A DNA stretch of 64,000 nt from CAWGAJ01 sp963820545 (GCA_963820545.1 CAWGAJ010000001.1:1-64000), one strand, 5' to 3'; positions 27,493 through 37,609 are shown, counted from the stretch's first letter. Numbers and translations are program-made. Notes: generated by a model from the sequence alone, not told the origin.

Positions 27493-27597
27493 AGGTCTAT
27501 TGCCCAGCCCCCTTTTCCTATTTATCCCGAATTGTTAGTGTATTGTTTGTTCTGTGTTTATGCCAATCCCCAATCTCTAATATCTAATCCCTAACCA

Positions 27598-28944
27598 GTG
27601 ACCCAACCACAGCGCATTACGCCCCGTACGTTAAAAGGATTTCGCGACTATCCGCCCGAGGCAATGATTCCTCGAGAGCGGCTGATTGATACTGCGCGGC
27701 GGGTGTATCGTTCATACGGATTCAGTCCCATCGACACCCCGGCCCTGGAATATCTGGAAATTCTCGCCGGCAAGGGCGGCGAAGAGACCGACAAGCAGCT
27801 TTACAAGTTCAAGGATCACGGCAGCCGCGAGGTCGGGCTGCGTTTCGATCTTACTGTGCCGTTGGCTCGCTTTGCCGCCCAGCATATTAATGAATTGGGC
27901 ATTCCCTTTAAGCGATACCACATTGCTACGGTATGGCGGGGCGAGAATACGCAGCGCGGCCGCTATCGGGAGTTTATGCAGTGCGATTTCGACACCATCG
28001 GCACCCGGTCCATTGCCGCTGACATCGAAACCGCCCTGGTCATCCATGACCTGATGCTGGCAATCGGCTTTTCGGACTTTACAATCAAGCTGAATAACCG
28101 CATGGTGTTAACTGGTTTGTTGGACGAGCTCGATCTGGCCGACCGCGCCACGGCCGTGCTCCGCGTGCTGGATAAACTCGGCAAAATCGGGCCGGAGGCC
28201 GTGGCCGATGAATTGATTTCCGCTGCTGGCACGACCCTTGAGCAGGCCAAACAAATCCTACGGCTTTCAGAAATTAGCGGCAGCAATGATGAGATCTTGC
28301 GACAGGTGGAACCGCTGGTTTCGGGTAGCCAAATTGGACAGGAAGGCGTTGCCAAGCTCCGCGAGGTGCTTGCCGGCGTTGCGGCCGCCGGCGTGCCCGA
28401 GTCGCGCCTATGTTTGGATGTGTCTATTGCCCGAGGCTTGGATTATTATACTGGTACGGTGTTCGAAACGTACCTTGACGCCCTGCCGGGCATCGGCAGC
28501 GTGTGTTCGGGCGGCCGCTACGACAATCTGGCCGAGCAGTTCACTACCCAGGAATTGCCGGGCGTTGGAGCGTCGCTGGGATTGGATCGGCTGCTGGCGG
28601 CAATGGAAGAATTGGGCATGATCGAAAAAGTCGCCACGCCCGCGCCGGTGTTTATTCCGTTTTTTGATCCTTCCCGGCTGCACGACTATCTGAAACTGGC
28701 CGCGGCATTGTGCGCGGCAGGCATCGGTGTAGAAGTCTTTCCCGAGGCAAAAAAGCTCGGCCAGCAATTAAAATACGCCGACCGCCGGGGATTCCGCGTG
28801 GCCCTGATAGCCGGCGGCGACGAATTCGCCGCGGGCGTTTGTCAGGTAAAGGATTTGCAAAAGACCACGCAACAAGATGTGCCTCTGGAACCGGACGCCA
28901 CAAGCATAATCAAGGCCCTGAAAGAAATACTGCAGCGGGAATAA
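27598..28944 (+). CDS. hisS: Histidine-tRNA ligase
   Basis: Class II aminoacyl-tRNA synthetase charging tRNA-His. The 448-residue length is normal. Motif 1 region: RTLKGFRDYPPEAMIPRE. Motif 2 is RYHIATVWRGENTQRGRYRE, followed by FMQCDFDTIG. The histidine-specific signature is LDVSIARGLDYYTGTVFE, and motif 3 is GVGASLGLDRL. The anticodon-binding domain follows from about residue 345. The start is a GTG at 27598; no ATG is available upstream in frame before a simple repeat of AATCCC type. Confidence 0.95.
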   Translation: MTQPQRITPRTLKGFRDYPPEAMIPRERLIDTARRVYRSYGFSPIDTPALEYLEILAGKGGEETDKQLYKFKDHGSREVGLRFDLTVPLARFAAQHINELGIPFKRYHIATVWRGENTQRGRYREFMQCDFDTIGTRSIAADIETALVIHDLMLAIGFSDFTIKLNNRMVLTGLLDELDLADRATAVLRVLDKLGKIGPEAVADELISAAGTTLEQAKQILRLSEISGSNDEILRQVEPLVSGSQIGQEGVAKLREVLAGVAAAGVPESRLCLDVSIARGLDYYTGTVFETYLDALPGIGSVCSGGRYDNLAEQFTTQELPGVGASLGLDRLLAAMEELGMIEKVATPAPVFIPFFDPSRLHDYLKLAAALCAAGIGVEVFPEAKKLGQQLKYADRRGFRVALIAGGDEFAAGVCQVKDLQKTTQQDVPLEPDATSIIKALKEILQRE

Positions 28945-28985
28945 TGTACTTAGAGCTTCTAACAAAATGAAGAAAACGTACATTA

Positions 28986-29064
28986 AGTGTGCCACTGCTT
29001 GTTCACAAGCAGTGTGTTTTTCGGTGTTTCAAACGTCACTGCTAGCAAGCTAGCAGTGGCACAC
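28986..29064. repeat. Double-hairpin repeat with 12-bp terminal inverted repeats
   Basis: The ends GTGTGCCACTGC and GCAGTGGCACAC are perfect inverted copies. Inside, two perfect 10-bp palindromes (CACTGCTTGT/ACAAGCAGTG and CACTGCTAGC/GCTAGCAGTG) lie side by side. It belongs to the same family as the larger element at 54480-54683. Confidence 0.75.
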
Positions 29065-29093
29065 CGCATTTTGCATTGGGATATTAGGGGCGC

Positions 29094-29630
29094 ATGATGG
29101 CCAACCGCGATAATCACTACGAAGCGGCGTTTGAGGAATATCTGCGCGGCCGCGGAGTCCCTTACGTGGCTGTGGACGAGGCCCGCCGGAGCGTGCTTTC
29201 AAACGGTGCATCGATTAAAAGCCTTGATTTTATCGTCTCCTCGCCGAGACAGATCGCCTGGCTGGTCGATGTCAAGGGCCGGCGATTTCCCTCGGGAGAC
29301 GAGCAAAAACAGTATTGGAAAAATTGGTCCACGGCCGACGACCTGCGCAGTCTGGCCCAATGGGAGAAACTTTTTGGAGAGAATTTTCGCGGCTTGTTCG
29401 TGTTCGCCTACGACGTGCTGGGCAGCCGGGCGCCGCTGCCGGCGGAGGAGCTTTTTGAACATCGCGGAAAATTATATGGATTCGTGGCGGTGCCGCTGTC
29501 GGCATACATGGGCCATGCCCGGATGATTTCCCCGCGCTGGGACACGCTGGCCATGCCCACGGCCGAATTTCGCCGTCACGCCCGGCCGCTTGGAGAACTG
29601 CTGGGGCTAACGGCGGTTAATGCGGAATGA
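29094..29630 (+). CDS. HYExAFE-family protein
   Basis: A 178-residue soluble protein with the eponymous HYEAAFEEYL motif at the N-terminus, a family found in planctomycetes. The core (SLDFIVSS, then LVDVKGRRF) has the D...DxK spacing of PD-(D/E)XK nuclease folds, so a nucleic-acid role is possible; this is inference. The two ATGs (29094 and 29097) cannot be separated. It stands alone between a double-hairpin repeat and a minus-strand gene. Confidence 0.75.
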   Translation: MMANRDNHYEAAFEEYLRGRGVPYVAVDEARRSVLSNGASIKSLDFIVSSPRQIAWLVDVKGRRFPSGDEQKQYWKNWSTADDLRSLAQWEKLFGENFRGLFVFAYDVLGSRAPLPAEELFEHRGKLYGFVAVPLSAYMGHARMISPRWDTLAMPTAEFRRHARPLGELLGLTAVNAE

Positions 29631-29736
29631 AGAATAGTTAATGGCGGAGGTAACTGGCACCTTTTTGTTTATCTGTGACTTTGATTCATTATTAAGAAAA
29701 GGATTAGTGGTCCAGTTTATTGAAGTCATTTTGAAT

Positions 29737-30276
29737 TTATTTTGGCTTTCTTTTTTCATCAACAATTCTGGCTTGTGTAATCACTTCATGAGCTTTATAG
29801 AAAAGTGGCGAAAGGGGTAATCGATTATTTTCCAAATCATCTTCTTTTGCCTCGGCTGTGAAAATGCCATCAAAAGTGAGGAAATAGAACCGTGTGTGCC
29901 CCTTAATCGGCAAAGGAAACTCTGTGGTGGGCGTGGTTTGGGCAAGAAATTCAGGTGCGAAAGATAAAAATTCTTCACATGCCTTGCGCGGACCTTCGTG
30001 CTGACCAACACCAATTATGCCACCCCCGTTGCTGAAATAGAGACTAACCGTACCATCTGCAAGCGTCACGAGAGTGGCAACAGCCTCAGGATAACCGGAT
30101 TCCATTAACACGCCCCAGACACCTTTTGAGTTTTTGGGGGTGAGTCCAATTTTTTCCGGATCCAATGTTAACACCTGTTGTCGTAGGTTTTGATATATTT
30201 CAGCAGTTTTGTAGACATTTTTGTCCGCCTTGCCGCATCCAAACCATCCCATTATTGATGACAAAATGCCCGCCAT
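29737..30276 (-). CDS. Hypothetical protein
   Basis: A 179-residue protein with a compact, well-composed sequence (GVWGVLMESGYPEAVATLVTL, then GTVSLYFSNGGGIIG). It probably forms a single alpha/beta domain repeated in other bacteria, but I cannot name a function. The N-terminus (MAGILSSIMGWFGCGKADK) is short and has a Cys, but it is not a clear signal peptide. Confidence 0.65.
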   Translation of the reverse strand: MAGILSSIMGWFGCGKADKNVYKTAEIYQNLRQQVLTLDPEKIGLTPKNSKGVWGVLMESGYPEAVATLVTLADGTVSLYFSNGGGIIGVGQHEGPRKACEEFLSFAPEFLAQTTPTTEFPLPIKGHTRFYFLTFDGIFTAEAKEDDLENNRLPLSPLFYKAHEVITQARIVDEKRKPK

Positions 30277-30336
30277 AATGATTCCCTTTTTCTTTTTATT
30301 ATTCCCTTTTTTTCAAGAGGATGATAAGACTCATTA

Positions 30337-31356
30337 TCAAGGTTTCTGTACATCCGAAGGAGTAAGTTGGTTGGCTGTTGTTTTTGTGTTTTCTAGAAGA
30401 TTCTTAAAGACCTCCTGCGGGACGGCAAAGGCGGTGCCGTGGCGGGTGTTTTTGGGGAAAGATAGTTTTGGGGAAATGCTTTCCCATTTCTTCATGTCGG
30501 CGGAGGCCACTGCGCCGTAGCGGCCGCGGGTGTATTCATCGAAATACACGATCCATTGACCGTCGATTTTAATGGCCGTAGGACCTTCGACCCAGTCGGG
30601 AGAAATGGGCGCAGAGGAGTGGCCGTAGGGGCCTTCGGCGGAGTCGGCAAATGCGATGCGGATATTTTTCTTTGCCACGGGCAGTTTGGTTTCGTCCTTA
30701 AAGATCAGCACGTACTTGTCGCCCTCCTTGACCAGCGTGGCGTCGATTACGCTGAATCCATCGTCGTAGAACAACTTGGTATCGGAATAAGTTTGAAAAT
30801 CCTTGGTCGTCACATAATAGATGCGATGATTTAATTTGCCGCCCTGGTGATCATCGCCGGTTGCGTCGGTTTCGGCAAAGCGGCCGGGAATGGTGGTGGC
30901 CCAGAAGATGAGGAATTTTTTGGTGGTGTCGTCATAAAAAATTTCCGGGGCCCAGCAGTTCAAGGCCTTTGCTTCCTGCCGCATGAGGGGAACATATTCC
31001 TGCTCGGACCAATGGATCAAGTCTTTTGAATGGGCGATGCCAATGCCCTTGTCCCACCAGCCCGTGGTCCAGGCCAGATGAAACGTGCCGTCCGGTCCCT
31101 GGCAGATGCAAGGATCGCGCATCAGTTTGCCGCCGATTTTGGGTTGCAAAAAGGACTTGTCGTTATTTAGCGGCGTCCATTTCAGGCCGTCTTGACTCTG
31201 GGCCAGGTGCAAACCGTCTTCGCCATTTCCTCTGAAGGAAGAGAAGAGGTAGTTTTTTGGAGTGGTCGGATCGGTTGGTCCCGTGCCTTCAGCCAGAAGG
31301 CCGGACATGAGGCTTAACGAGATCAGCAGAATTCCGCAGGGCAGGATGATCTTCAT
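30337..31356 (-). CDS. Exported GH43-like beta-propeller glycosidase
   Basis: A 339-residue protein with a signal peptide (MKIILPCGILLISLSLMSGL) and a five-bladed propeller typical of glycoside hydrolase families 43/62/117. The motifs are MRDPCICQGPDGTFHLAWT (catalytic Asp in RDP), NCWAPEIFYDD and VEGPTAIKIDGQWIVYFDE (catalytic Glu). Substrates of such enzymes are arabinan, xylan or other pentose and galactose polymers; the specificity cannot be read. The ATG at 31356 is used because the signal peptide begins there. It suggests growth on polysaccharides. Confidence 0.85.
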   Translation of the reverse strand: MKIILPCGILLISLSLMSGLLAEGTGPTDPTTPKNYLFSSFRGNGEDGLHLAQSQDGLKWTPLNNDKSFLQPKIGGKLMRDPCICQGPDGTFHLAWTTGWWDKGIGIAHSKDLIHWSEQEYVPLMRQEAKALNCWAPEIFYDDTTKKFLIFWATTIPGRFAETDATGDDHQGGKLNHRIYYVTTKDFQTYSDTKLFYDDGFSVIDATLVKEGDKYVLIFKDETKLPVAKKNIRIAFADSAEGPYGHSSAPISPDWVEGPTAIKIDGQWIVYFDEYTRGRYGAVASADMKKWESISPKLSFPKNTRHGTAFAVPQEVFKNLLENTKTTANQLTPSDVQKP

Positions 31357-31574
31357 GGTATTTCCCAATGCTGAAAGGGGTTTGTAGGTGGTTTTCTGAA
31401 AATCGTAGCCTATTCGCTCATAGGCAACCTGTCAAGCAAAGGCCTACTCCTCTTGATTGTTTTTATCTGCCCCAACAGGATGACAATTGACATTCCTGCG
31501 CTGAATGGTTTATGCTGGGTGTTTAGCAATAACAATAAAACGATAATATATGATTTGATCATGAGGTTTATCCG

Positions 31575-31835
31575 ATGCGAGGTCTGCGATCGATTTGGCG
31601 TGCCGTGGAATTTGCATTTTTGGGCTTGGCCGCATGGGTAGCCGGCGAGGCGATTGTTTTTGGCAAAGACGCCGAGGAATCGAGCACTACCGGTGCCGGG
31701 GCCTGGGTTTGGGCATACATGTTAGTGATATTAATAATTTCCCTGGGTTTGATCGTGGTCTGCAAATCCAGCGGCCGCCGCGATCGGGCCAAGCCGGAAG
31801 TATACGCCGAGGCGAAAACCCCGCCCAAAGAGTAG
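31575..31835 (+). CDS. Small membrane protein upstream of dnaE
   Basis: An 86-residue protein with two hydrophobic segments (AVEFAFLGLAAWVAGEAIVFG and WVWAYMLVILIISLGLIVVC, shown in part) and a charged C-terminal tail. The start lies 48 bases before the dnaE start region. It probably sits in the inner membrane. No function is recognised. Confidence 0.6.
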   Translation: MRGLRSIWRAVEFAFLGLAAWVAGEAIVFGKDAEESSTTGAGAWVWAYMLVILIISLGLIVVCKSSGRRDRAKPEVYAEAKTPPKE

Positions 31836-31883
31836 CAACAATCGCAGTGATTAAAGATTAGGGATTGGGGATTGGAGGGAGCC

Positions 31884-34800
31884 ATGAGTGCGCCGCCGCC
31901 GTTTGTGCATTTACATTGTCATAGTCATTACAGTCTGTTGGACGGAGCCGGGAAGATCGCGGACCTGTTGCAGCGCGCCCAGTCCTTGAGGATGAACGCC
32001 TTGGCGCTTACGGATCACGGCAATTTGCACGGGGCGGTGAAATTTTATCAACAGGCAAAGGAACTGAATATCAATCCTATTCTGGGATTGGAGGCCTATA
32101 TTGCGCCCGGCAGCCGGTTTCAAAGAGAAGCGGCGGGAACGAAAGAGGCCAGTTATCACCTTACGCTTTTGGCCCGCGACCGGGGGGGATTTCAGAATCT
32201 GATCAAGCTTTCTTCGGCGGCCTTTTTGGAAGGGTTTTACTTCCGGCCGCGGATCGACAAGGAACTGCTCGAAGCCCACAAAGAGGGCCTGATTTGCCTA
32301 AGCGGCTGTATTTCCAGCGAGCTTAACCGGCTGCTCTTAAGTGGCGGCGAGGCGAACCTGGAAAAGGCCCGACAGGTGGTGGCCTGGTTCCAAAAGGTTT
32401 TCGGCGAACAGTATTTCATCGAGATCCAGAACAACGGCATGGAAGCGCAGCGGGTCGCGCTGCGGGCGGCGGTCGATCTGGCCCGGCAAATGGGCGTGCC
32501 CACGGTGGCCACCAGCGACGTGCATTACGTGCGCCGCGAAGACGCCGAGGCCCAGGACATTCTCCTCTGTATCAACACCGGCAAGTTCCGCACCGACAGC
32601 AACCGCATGCGCATGGAGACCAAGGAATTTTATCTTCGTTCTGCGGAGGAGATGTACGCGGCGTTTCCGGGACAGGAAGACGCGGTGCGGCGGTCGCAGG
32701 AAATTGCCGATTCGGTGCACATCGATTTAGGCTTAGGCAAGCGGCATTTTCCGGTCTTTACGCCGCCGGAAGGCGAAAAGTCGGAGGATTATTTGCGCGA
32801 GTTGTGCCTGGCGGGGTTGCAGGAGCGCTATGCCCACAGGCCGGATCGCTGCCAAAATGGCGGGCTGGCCCCGGAGGTTCTCGGCCGCTTGGATCAAGAG
32901 CTAAGCGTGATCAACAAGCTGGGATTTGCCAACTATTTTCTGATTGTCTGGGATTTCGTGCGATTCGCGCGGTCGAAAAACATTCCCGCCACGGCGCGCG
33001 GCTCGGGGGTGGGTTCGCTGGTGTCTTACGCCTTGCACTTAAGTCACGTTTGCCCGTTGGATTTCGATCTCCTCTTTGAGCGTTTTCTGGACGAGAACCG
33101 GCGCGAGGCGCCGGACATTGACATCGATTTTTGCCAGCAGCGCCGCGGCGAGGTGATCCAGTACGTCAAAGACAAGTACGGCATAGCGAACGTGGCGCAG
33201 ATTGGCACGTTTGGCACGTTGCAGGCCCGCGCGGCGATCCGCGACGTGGGCCGGGCGCTGGGGCTTTCCATTCCCCGCGTCGACGCCGTGGTGGCCTTGG
33301 TGCCCGATGAACTGAAAATCACCCTGGCCGAAGCCCTGGAAAAAAGCGAGCAACTGCGCAAGCTATACGACAGCGACCGAGACGTGCGCGAGCTGTTGAG
33401 TCTGGCCATGCAGGTTGAAGGTCTGGCGCGGAACGTGGGCACACACGCCGCCGCCGTGGTGATCGCCGACCGCCCGCTGACGGAATACGTCCCTTTGCAG
33501 CACGTGCAAAACAAGGAGGAAGTAATCACGCAATGGGCGATGGACGACGTGGAGCGCGCGGGATTGCTGAAGATGGATTTTCTGGGGCTGCGCAACCTGA
33601 CCATTCTTTCCAAGGTAGTGGATTTGATCGCGCAGACTACCGGCAAACGCATCGATCCCTATCAGTTCCCCCTGGATGACAAGGAAACCTTCGAACTGCT
33701 TTGCCGCGGCGAGACCAAGGGCATTTTCCAATTGGAAAGCGGGGGGATTCGCGACCTCTTGCAGCGCATGAAGCCCGATGGTTTTCACGACATCATCGCC
33801 ACCAACGCGCTTTATCGGCCCGGCCCGCTGGAAGGCGGCGTGGTCGAAGCCTACATCCAGGTGAAACGCGGACAGCAAAAGCCCGAGTATAAACATCCGG
33901 TAATGAAAGATGAGCTCCAAGAGACCCACGGCGTGATGGTCTATCAGGAGCAGGTGATGCGGATCATCAACCGCCTGGGCGGCATCGAACTGGCCAACGC
34001 CTATAGTTGCATCAAGGCGATCAGCAAAAAGAATCGAGCGAAGATCGCCAAGTACCGGGAGCAGTTCATCAGCGGCGCGCATGAAAAAGGCCTCTCGAAG
34101 AAAGAGGCGGGGGAATTGTTCTCCCTGGTGGAAAAATTCGCCGGCTACGGCTTTAACAAGAGTCATTCCACGGCCTATGCCCTGATCGCCTACATGACGG
34201 CGTATTTAAAGGCCCATTATCCCTTGGAATTCATGGCGGCGCTCCTCTCCAGCGACATTCCCGGGCGGAATTTCAAGAAAAAAGATACGCTGGTCGAGCA
34301 CTTGGAAGACTGCCAGCGGATGAACATCGCCGTGCTCGCGCCGGACGTGAACGCCTCGGACGTGGATTTTTCCGTGTTCGAGGGGAAGATTCGCTTCGGA
34401 CTTTCGGCCATCAAGGGCTGCGGCGGGGCGGCCTCGGGAGCGATCGTCAAGGAGCGCCACGCCCAAGGAGCGTTCCGCAGTCTGTTCGACTTCTGCGAGC
34501 GCCTGGATCCGGGCACGGTCAATCGCACGGCCGTGGAATCGCTCATCAAGGCCGGGGCCTTCGACTCGCTGGGGGCGAAGCGATCGCAACTGTTCGCCGC
34601 AATTGATCGGGCCCTGCAATCGGGGGCCGTGGCCGCGACCGACCGCCGCAGCGGTCAAAAAGGATTATTCGACGACCTGGAAGAGCCGGCGCAAACCGAT
34701 ACCGCTTTGCTGCCCGATCTACCCGACTGGGACGAAAAAGAAAAACTGGCCAGGGAAAAAGAAGTGCTGGGATTCTACTTGACCAGCCATCCGCTGGCCG

Positions 34801-35435
34801 AGCATCTCCCCACGCTGTCGGCCTACTGTTCGCACAGCACCGCGGCTGCCGCGGCGCTGGAAAATCGCGCCGAGGTAATGCTGGGCGGCATGCTTTCGGC
34901 CATCGCGGTGAAACTTTCCAAGCGGGCCGATCCCGGTCGACCCACACGCTACGCGATGTTCGACCTGGAAGACACCGCGGGCAGCATACGATGCATCTGC
35001 TGGCCGGATCTGTTCGTGCACTATGAACATCTCATCAAGCCCGAGGCGATCGTGGTGGTGCGCGGGACGGTCGATAAACGGCCCGGCACTGAAGAGGCGA
35101 ATCTGATCGTCAACGAGATCATCCCGCTTGCCGAATTGCCCGCCCGATACACGCGCGGCGTGCAGATCCACCTGCTGGAAAAGCAACACGGACCGAAAAA
35201 ACTCGAGCAACTTTACGAAATTCTTCGCGGCTACCCGGGCAAGGCCGAGTTGCAACTTTTGCTCTGCCTGGCCGACGGCAGCAAAGTGGCCTGCAACTGC
35301 GAGAATCTCTCGGTTGCGGTCAACGCCGAGATGCGCACGCGCGTGGACGATCTTTTAGGTCCCGGCTACTTCCGCCTGTTGACATCCACGCCTTCCTTCG
35401 GCCCCCGCAACGGCAATGGTAGGGGAAGGAGATAA
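31884..35435 (+). CDS. dnaE: DNA polymerase III alpha subunit
   Basis: The replicative polymerase, 1183 residues. The N-terminal PHP domain has HLHCHSHYSLLDGAGK and LALTDHGNLHG. The palm has the catalytic triad in PDIDIDFCQQRRGEV and NIPATARGSGVGSLVSYA. Further segments are GTHAAAVVIADRPL, TKGIFQLESGGIRDLL and NKSHSTAYALIAYMTAY. Near the C-terminus there is an OB fold (ARYTRGVQIHLLEK region), and the clamp-binding tail is not obvious. The ATG at 31884 has GGAGGGA upstream. The 3.5 kb frame is free of the indels that interrupt several other genes in the window. Confidence 0.96.
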   Translation: MSAPPPFVHLHCHSHYSLLDGAGKIADLLQRAQSLRMNALALTDHGNLHGAVKFYQQAKELNINPILGLEAYIAPGSRFQREAAGTKEASYHLTLLARDRGGFQNLIKLSSAAFLEGFYFRPRIDKELLEAHKEGLICLSGCISSELNRLLLSGGEANLEKARQVVAWFQKVFGEQYFIEIQNNGMEAQRVALRAAVDLARQMGVPTVATSDVHYVRREDAEAQDILLCINTGKFRTDSNRMRMETKEFYLRSAEEMYAAFPGQEDAVRRSQEIADSVHIDLGLGKRHFPVFTPPEGEKSEDYLRELCLAGLQERYAHRPDRCQNGGLAPEVLGRLDQELSVINKLGFANYFLIVWDFVRFARSKNIPATARGSGVGSLVSYALHLSHVCPLDFDLLFERFLDENRREAPDIDIDFCQQRRGEVIQYVKDKYGIANVAQIGTFGTLQARAAIRDVGRALGLSIPRVDAVVALVPDELKITLAEALEKSEQLRKLYDSDRDVRELLSLAMQVEGLARNVGTHAAAVVIADRPLTEYVPLQHVQNKEEVITQWAMDDVERAGLLKMDFLGLRNLTILSKVVDLIAQTTGKRIDPYQFPLDDKETFELLCRGETKGIFQLESGGIRDLLQRMKPDGFHDIIATNALYRPGPLEGGVVEAYIQVKRGQQKPEYKHPVMKDELQETHGVMVYQEQVMRIINRLGGIELANAYSCIKAISKKNRAKIAKYREQFISGAHEKGLSKKEAGELFSLVEKFAGYGFNKSHSTAYALIAYMTAYLKAHYPLEFMAALLSSDIPGRNFKKKDTLVEHLEDCQRMNIAVLAPDVNASDVDFSVFEGKIRFGLSAIKGCGGAASGAIVKERHAQGAFRSLFDFCERLDPGTVNRTAVESLIKAGAFDSLGAKRSQLFAAIDRALQSGAVAATDRRSGQKGLFDDLEEPAQTDTALLPDLPDWDEKEKLAREKEVLGFYLTSHPLAEHLPTLSAYCSHSTAAAAALENRAEVMLGGMLSAIAVKLSKRADPGRPTRYAMFDLEDTAGSIRCICWPDLFVHYEHLIKPEAIVVVRGTVDKRPGTEEANLIVNEIIPLAELPARYTRGVQIHLLEKQHGPKKLEQLYEILRGYPGKAELQLLLCLADGSKVACNCENLSVAVNAEMRTRVDDLLGPGYFRLLTSTPSFGPRNGNGRGRR

Positions 35436-35441
35436 GATCTT

Positions 35442-36696
35442 TTACTCTTCGCTCTTTTCCAATTCTTCGGCGTGTTTTTTGTCGGCGGCGGCTTTTTCGG
35501 GTGCTTTGAGTTTTTCGTAGGCCTGGGCGCGGAGGCGGAAGGCGGCGGGGTCGTGGGGCTCGAGTTGGATCGAGGCGGTCAGTTCTTCCACGGCCTGTTC
35601 GGGCTGGTCCAGTTGCAGTTGGCAGCGGCCGAGCCAGAGATGGACCTCGGCGTGGTCGGGCAGGTCGTCGGATTCCGCGCACATTTGTTTGAGCAGTAGA
35701 ATCGCCTTCTGGTAACGGTGGCGGCGCCAGTAGCGTTCCACCGTGGCCCAATCGTGATCTCGCGCGTATGGACGCCAGGGATAAGAAGTTTTATCGGTGA
35801 AGTTCTGGAGCGCATCCTCGGGCCGGTCCCACCAATGGGTAAACCAGAGCGCGGGATCGGTGGGCAGCTTGTGCTTGGCGGCAAAGGGGAGGAACATCTC
35901 GACGTAGAACGCCCGGGTCTCTTGGGCGGCCATGACTTCGTACTTTACAATGCTGGCAACATACTTACGCTTGGAAACCGTGCCTTGGTCGGCTTCCTCG
36001 TGCAACTGGACAAAATGTTTTGCGTAATTGATGTTGTGCAATTCGAACACTGCGCCGGCCCAAAGTTCCTCGAAGGACTCGCGGTTGGCCCTGTTTTGGT
36101 CCGCTGGCGTAGCGGGGCTCGATGAGAATGCTGCCGTGCAGGTTGCCTTCGGGGGCGAGATGCTCAGCGTCGGAGTGCATTGGAGGAGTAGGCTCCCAAT
36201 CGATGAGCGAGCCGAGATCTTCACCGGCGAATTTCCGCGCTGCCCAAGAGCGGAGGAAGGCGGTTTCATTGCCATATTGGGCCATGGCTGGACGATCTTC
36301 GAGCATCTTTTGTACCTGCTGATTACCGTATTTGAGCGCCTCGGGCGAAAGTTCTTTGTTCGACGCGGGCTGATAGGTTGTGCCCAGATCGTTGGGATTT
36401 AGCCGGATAGCGGTTTTCAGGTCGGCCAGTCCCTGATCGTAATCGCCCTTGCGCAGCAATGCCGTGCCGCGCAGGCCGTAATTTTTGGGTTCGTTCGGCT
36501 GGAGTTTGATGGCCTCGCTAAAGTCGGCGACGGCCTGATCCCAGGCTTTTTGTCTTAAGGCTTTCAGGCCGCGCTGGAAGGCGTTCTCGGCGTTTTCTGC
36601 ATCGTCGGCCAGCGCTACGACGCCGGCAAGCACGATGAGGAATGCCATCGTGCAATACAGGGCCGGTTTATGCAATAAGTGGTTGAACATGGTCAT
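35442..36696 (-). CDS. Exported TPR protein (one frameshift)
   Basis: A tetratricopeptide repeat protein of about 417 residues split over ORFs 35965-36696 and 35442-36275. The N-terminus has a signal or membrane segment (ALYCTMAFLIVLAGVVALA) followed by two TPRs (AFQRGLKALRQKAWDQAVADF, and the next with LLRKGDYDQGLADLKTAIRL; shown in part). A middle domain of unknown fold reads ILIEPRYASG and RESFEELWAGAVFEL, and a C-terminal TPR ends LRAQAYEKLKAPEKAAADKK. The frames join at about 36105 in GGACCAAAACAGG, which needs one base removed or two added. It is tail to tail with dnaE. Function is unknown; TPRs bind other proteins. Confidence 0.8.
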
Positions 36697-36853
36697 CTGA
36701 AATTCAGGCTAATTATCCTTCATCAGGCAAAATCGGACAACCCGGAATTAGAAGTGTGAAAGGATTTGGCCTACAGCGTCCCAGCCGACGGGTGGTTGCC
36801 CGATGCGTGAAGAGGATTTATTATGATGCAAGCCTTTTATTAGAGGCGACAAC

Positions 36854-37351
36854 ATGGAAATAAACGACGAAATCAATCCCTGGCAGGGTATCTGGACATG
36901 GACATACGTGCCGTGGATTAGCGCTATCATTTACTGGTTGTCAGGCATAGGCGCGATCTTGATCGGTCTGCTGGCGCCGGTTGATTCCTACGCCTTCCGG
37001 GGAGGATTTTTGTTTCTGGGAATCGTGGCTGTGATTAGCGGTTTTATCCTGCCCAAGACCTTTCTCTCGATCTCTGCCGACAAAAAGGTGCTTACGAAAA
37101 GCTCTGGGCAGTGGCTTGGCTTTTGGGAGAAGGTCGATCGCATCCCGCTGGATACGATTATCTGTGTGATTCTACGTTGGAAGTATATAAAAACTAAAAA
37201 GGGCCCTGTTCAGGGCAAGACCATACGACTGCTTGCTCAGGATGCGGATGGGCGGGAGCACAATTTATTTCCCGGGGAATTCATGCCACCCTTTCCTGAA
37301 AAGTGCGGTCGGTCGCTGGCGGAGTTTTTTACAAGTGGAATTTCGAGTTGA
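36854..37351 (+). CDS. Membrane protein with PH-like C-terminal part
   Basis: A 165-residue protein with two N-terminal membrane segments (WISAIIYWLSGIGAILIGLL and GFLFLGIVAVISGFILP). A soluble beta-rich part follows (LSISADKKVLTKSSGQWLGFW) that looks like the bacterial pleckstrin-like folds found after such helices. Its partner is unknown. It is followed by a REP-like repeat. Confidence 0.6.
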   Translation: MEINDEINPWQGIWTWTYVPWISAIIYWLSGIGAILIGLLAPVDSYAFRGGFLFLGIVAVISGFILPKTFLSISADKKVLTKSSGQWLGFWEKVDRIPLDTIICVILRWKYIKTKKGPVQGKTIRLLAQDADGREHNLFPGEFMPPFPEKCGRSLAEFFTSGISS

Positions 37352-37400
37352 TGGCGAGAACTATTAGGAGGTGTTGTCACAGACCGACCTCTGGCAAATG

Positions 37401-37424
37401 AAAAAAGAGCTGCGTCCCCTTTTT
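37401..37424 (+). repeat. REP-like element, copy 1
   Basis: A-rich arm, GAGCTGCGTCCCC core, T-rich arm. It is the same sequence as the copy at 39801 and the reverse complement of the copy at 39062, so it is linked to the RAYT gene at 39124. Confidence 0.7.
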
Positions 37425-37488
37425 CCTTCTAATAAAAAATCTGATGCATAATATTTTCGACTGCCGCGTCATATTATAATGAAGTCGT

Positions 37489-37582
37489 TTAGTGTGAGTT
37501 GCACTTACCTGTAGCGTGTAATCGCCTTGTTTTAGCGAGTTTTTTTAAGCGAAAAGACGCAACAGATAAATGTTACGCGCTC
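37489..37582 (+). repeat. Conserved 94-nt element, copy B
   Basis: Gapless match to 8801-8894. The hairpin arms here differ from copy A, but each change turns a Watson-Crick pair into a G-U pair, so the helix is kept. It ends 27 bases before the sigma factor start. Confidence 0.65.
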
Positions 37583-37609
37583 TAGTAAGGGTATCTTGGA
37601 GACTTTTTT

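Noticed and set aside
29647..29668. REP-like GGTAACTGGCACC followed by T5
   Set aside because: It resembles RAYT-associated repeats in other bacteria but does not match the GAGCTGCGTCCCC family of this window, and there is only one copy.
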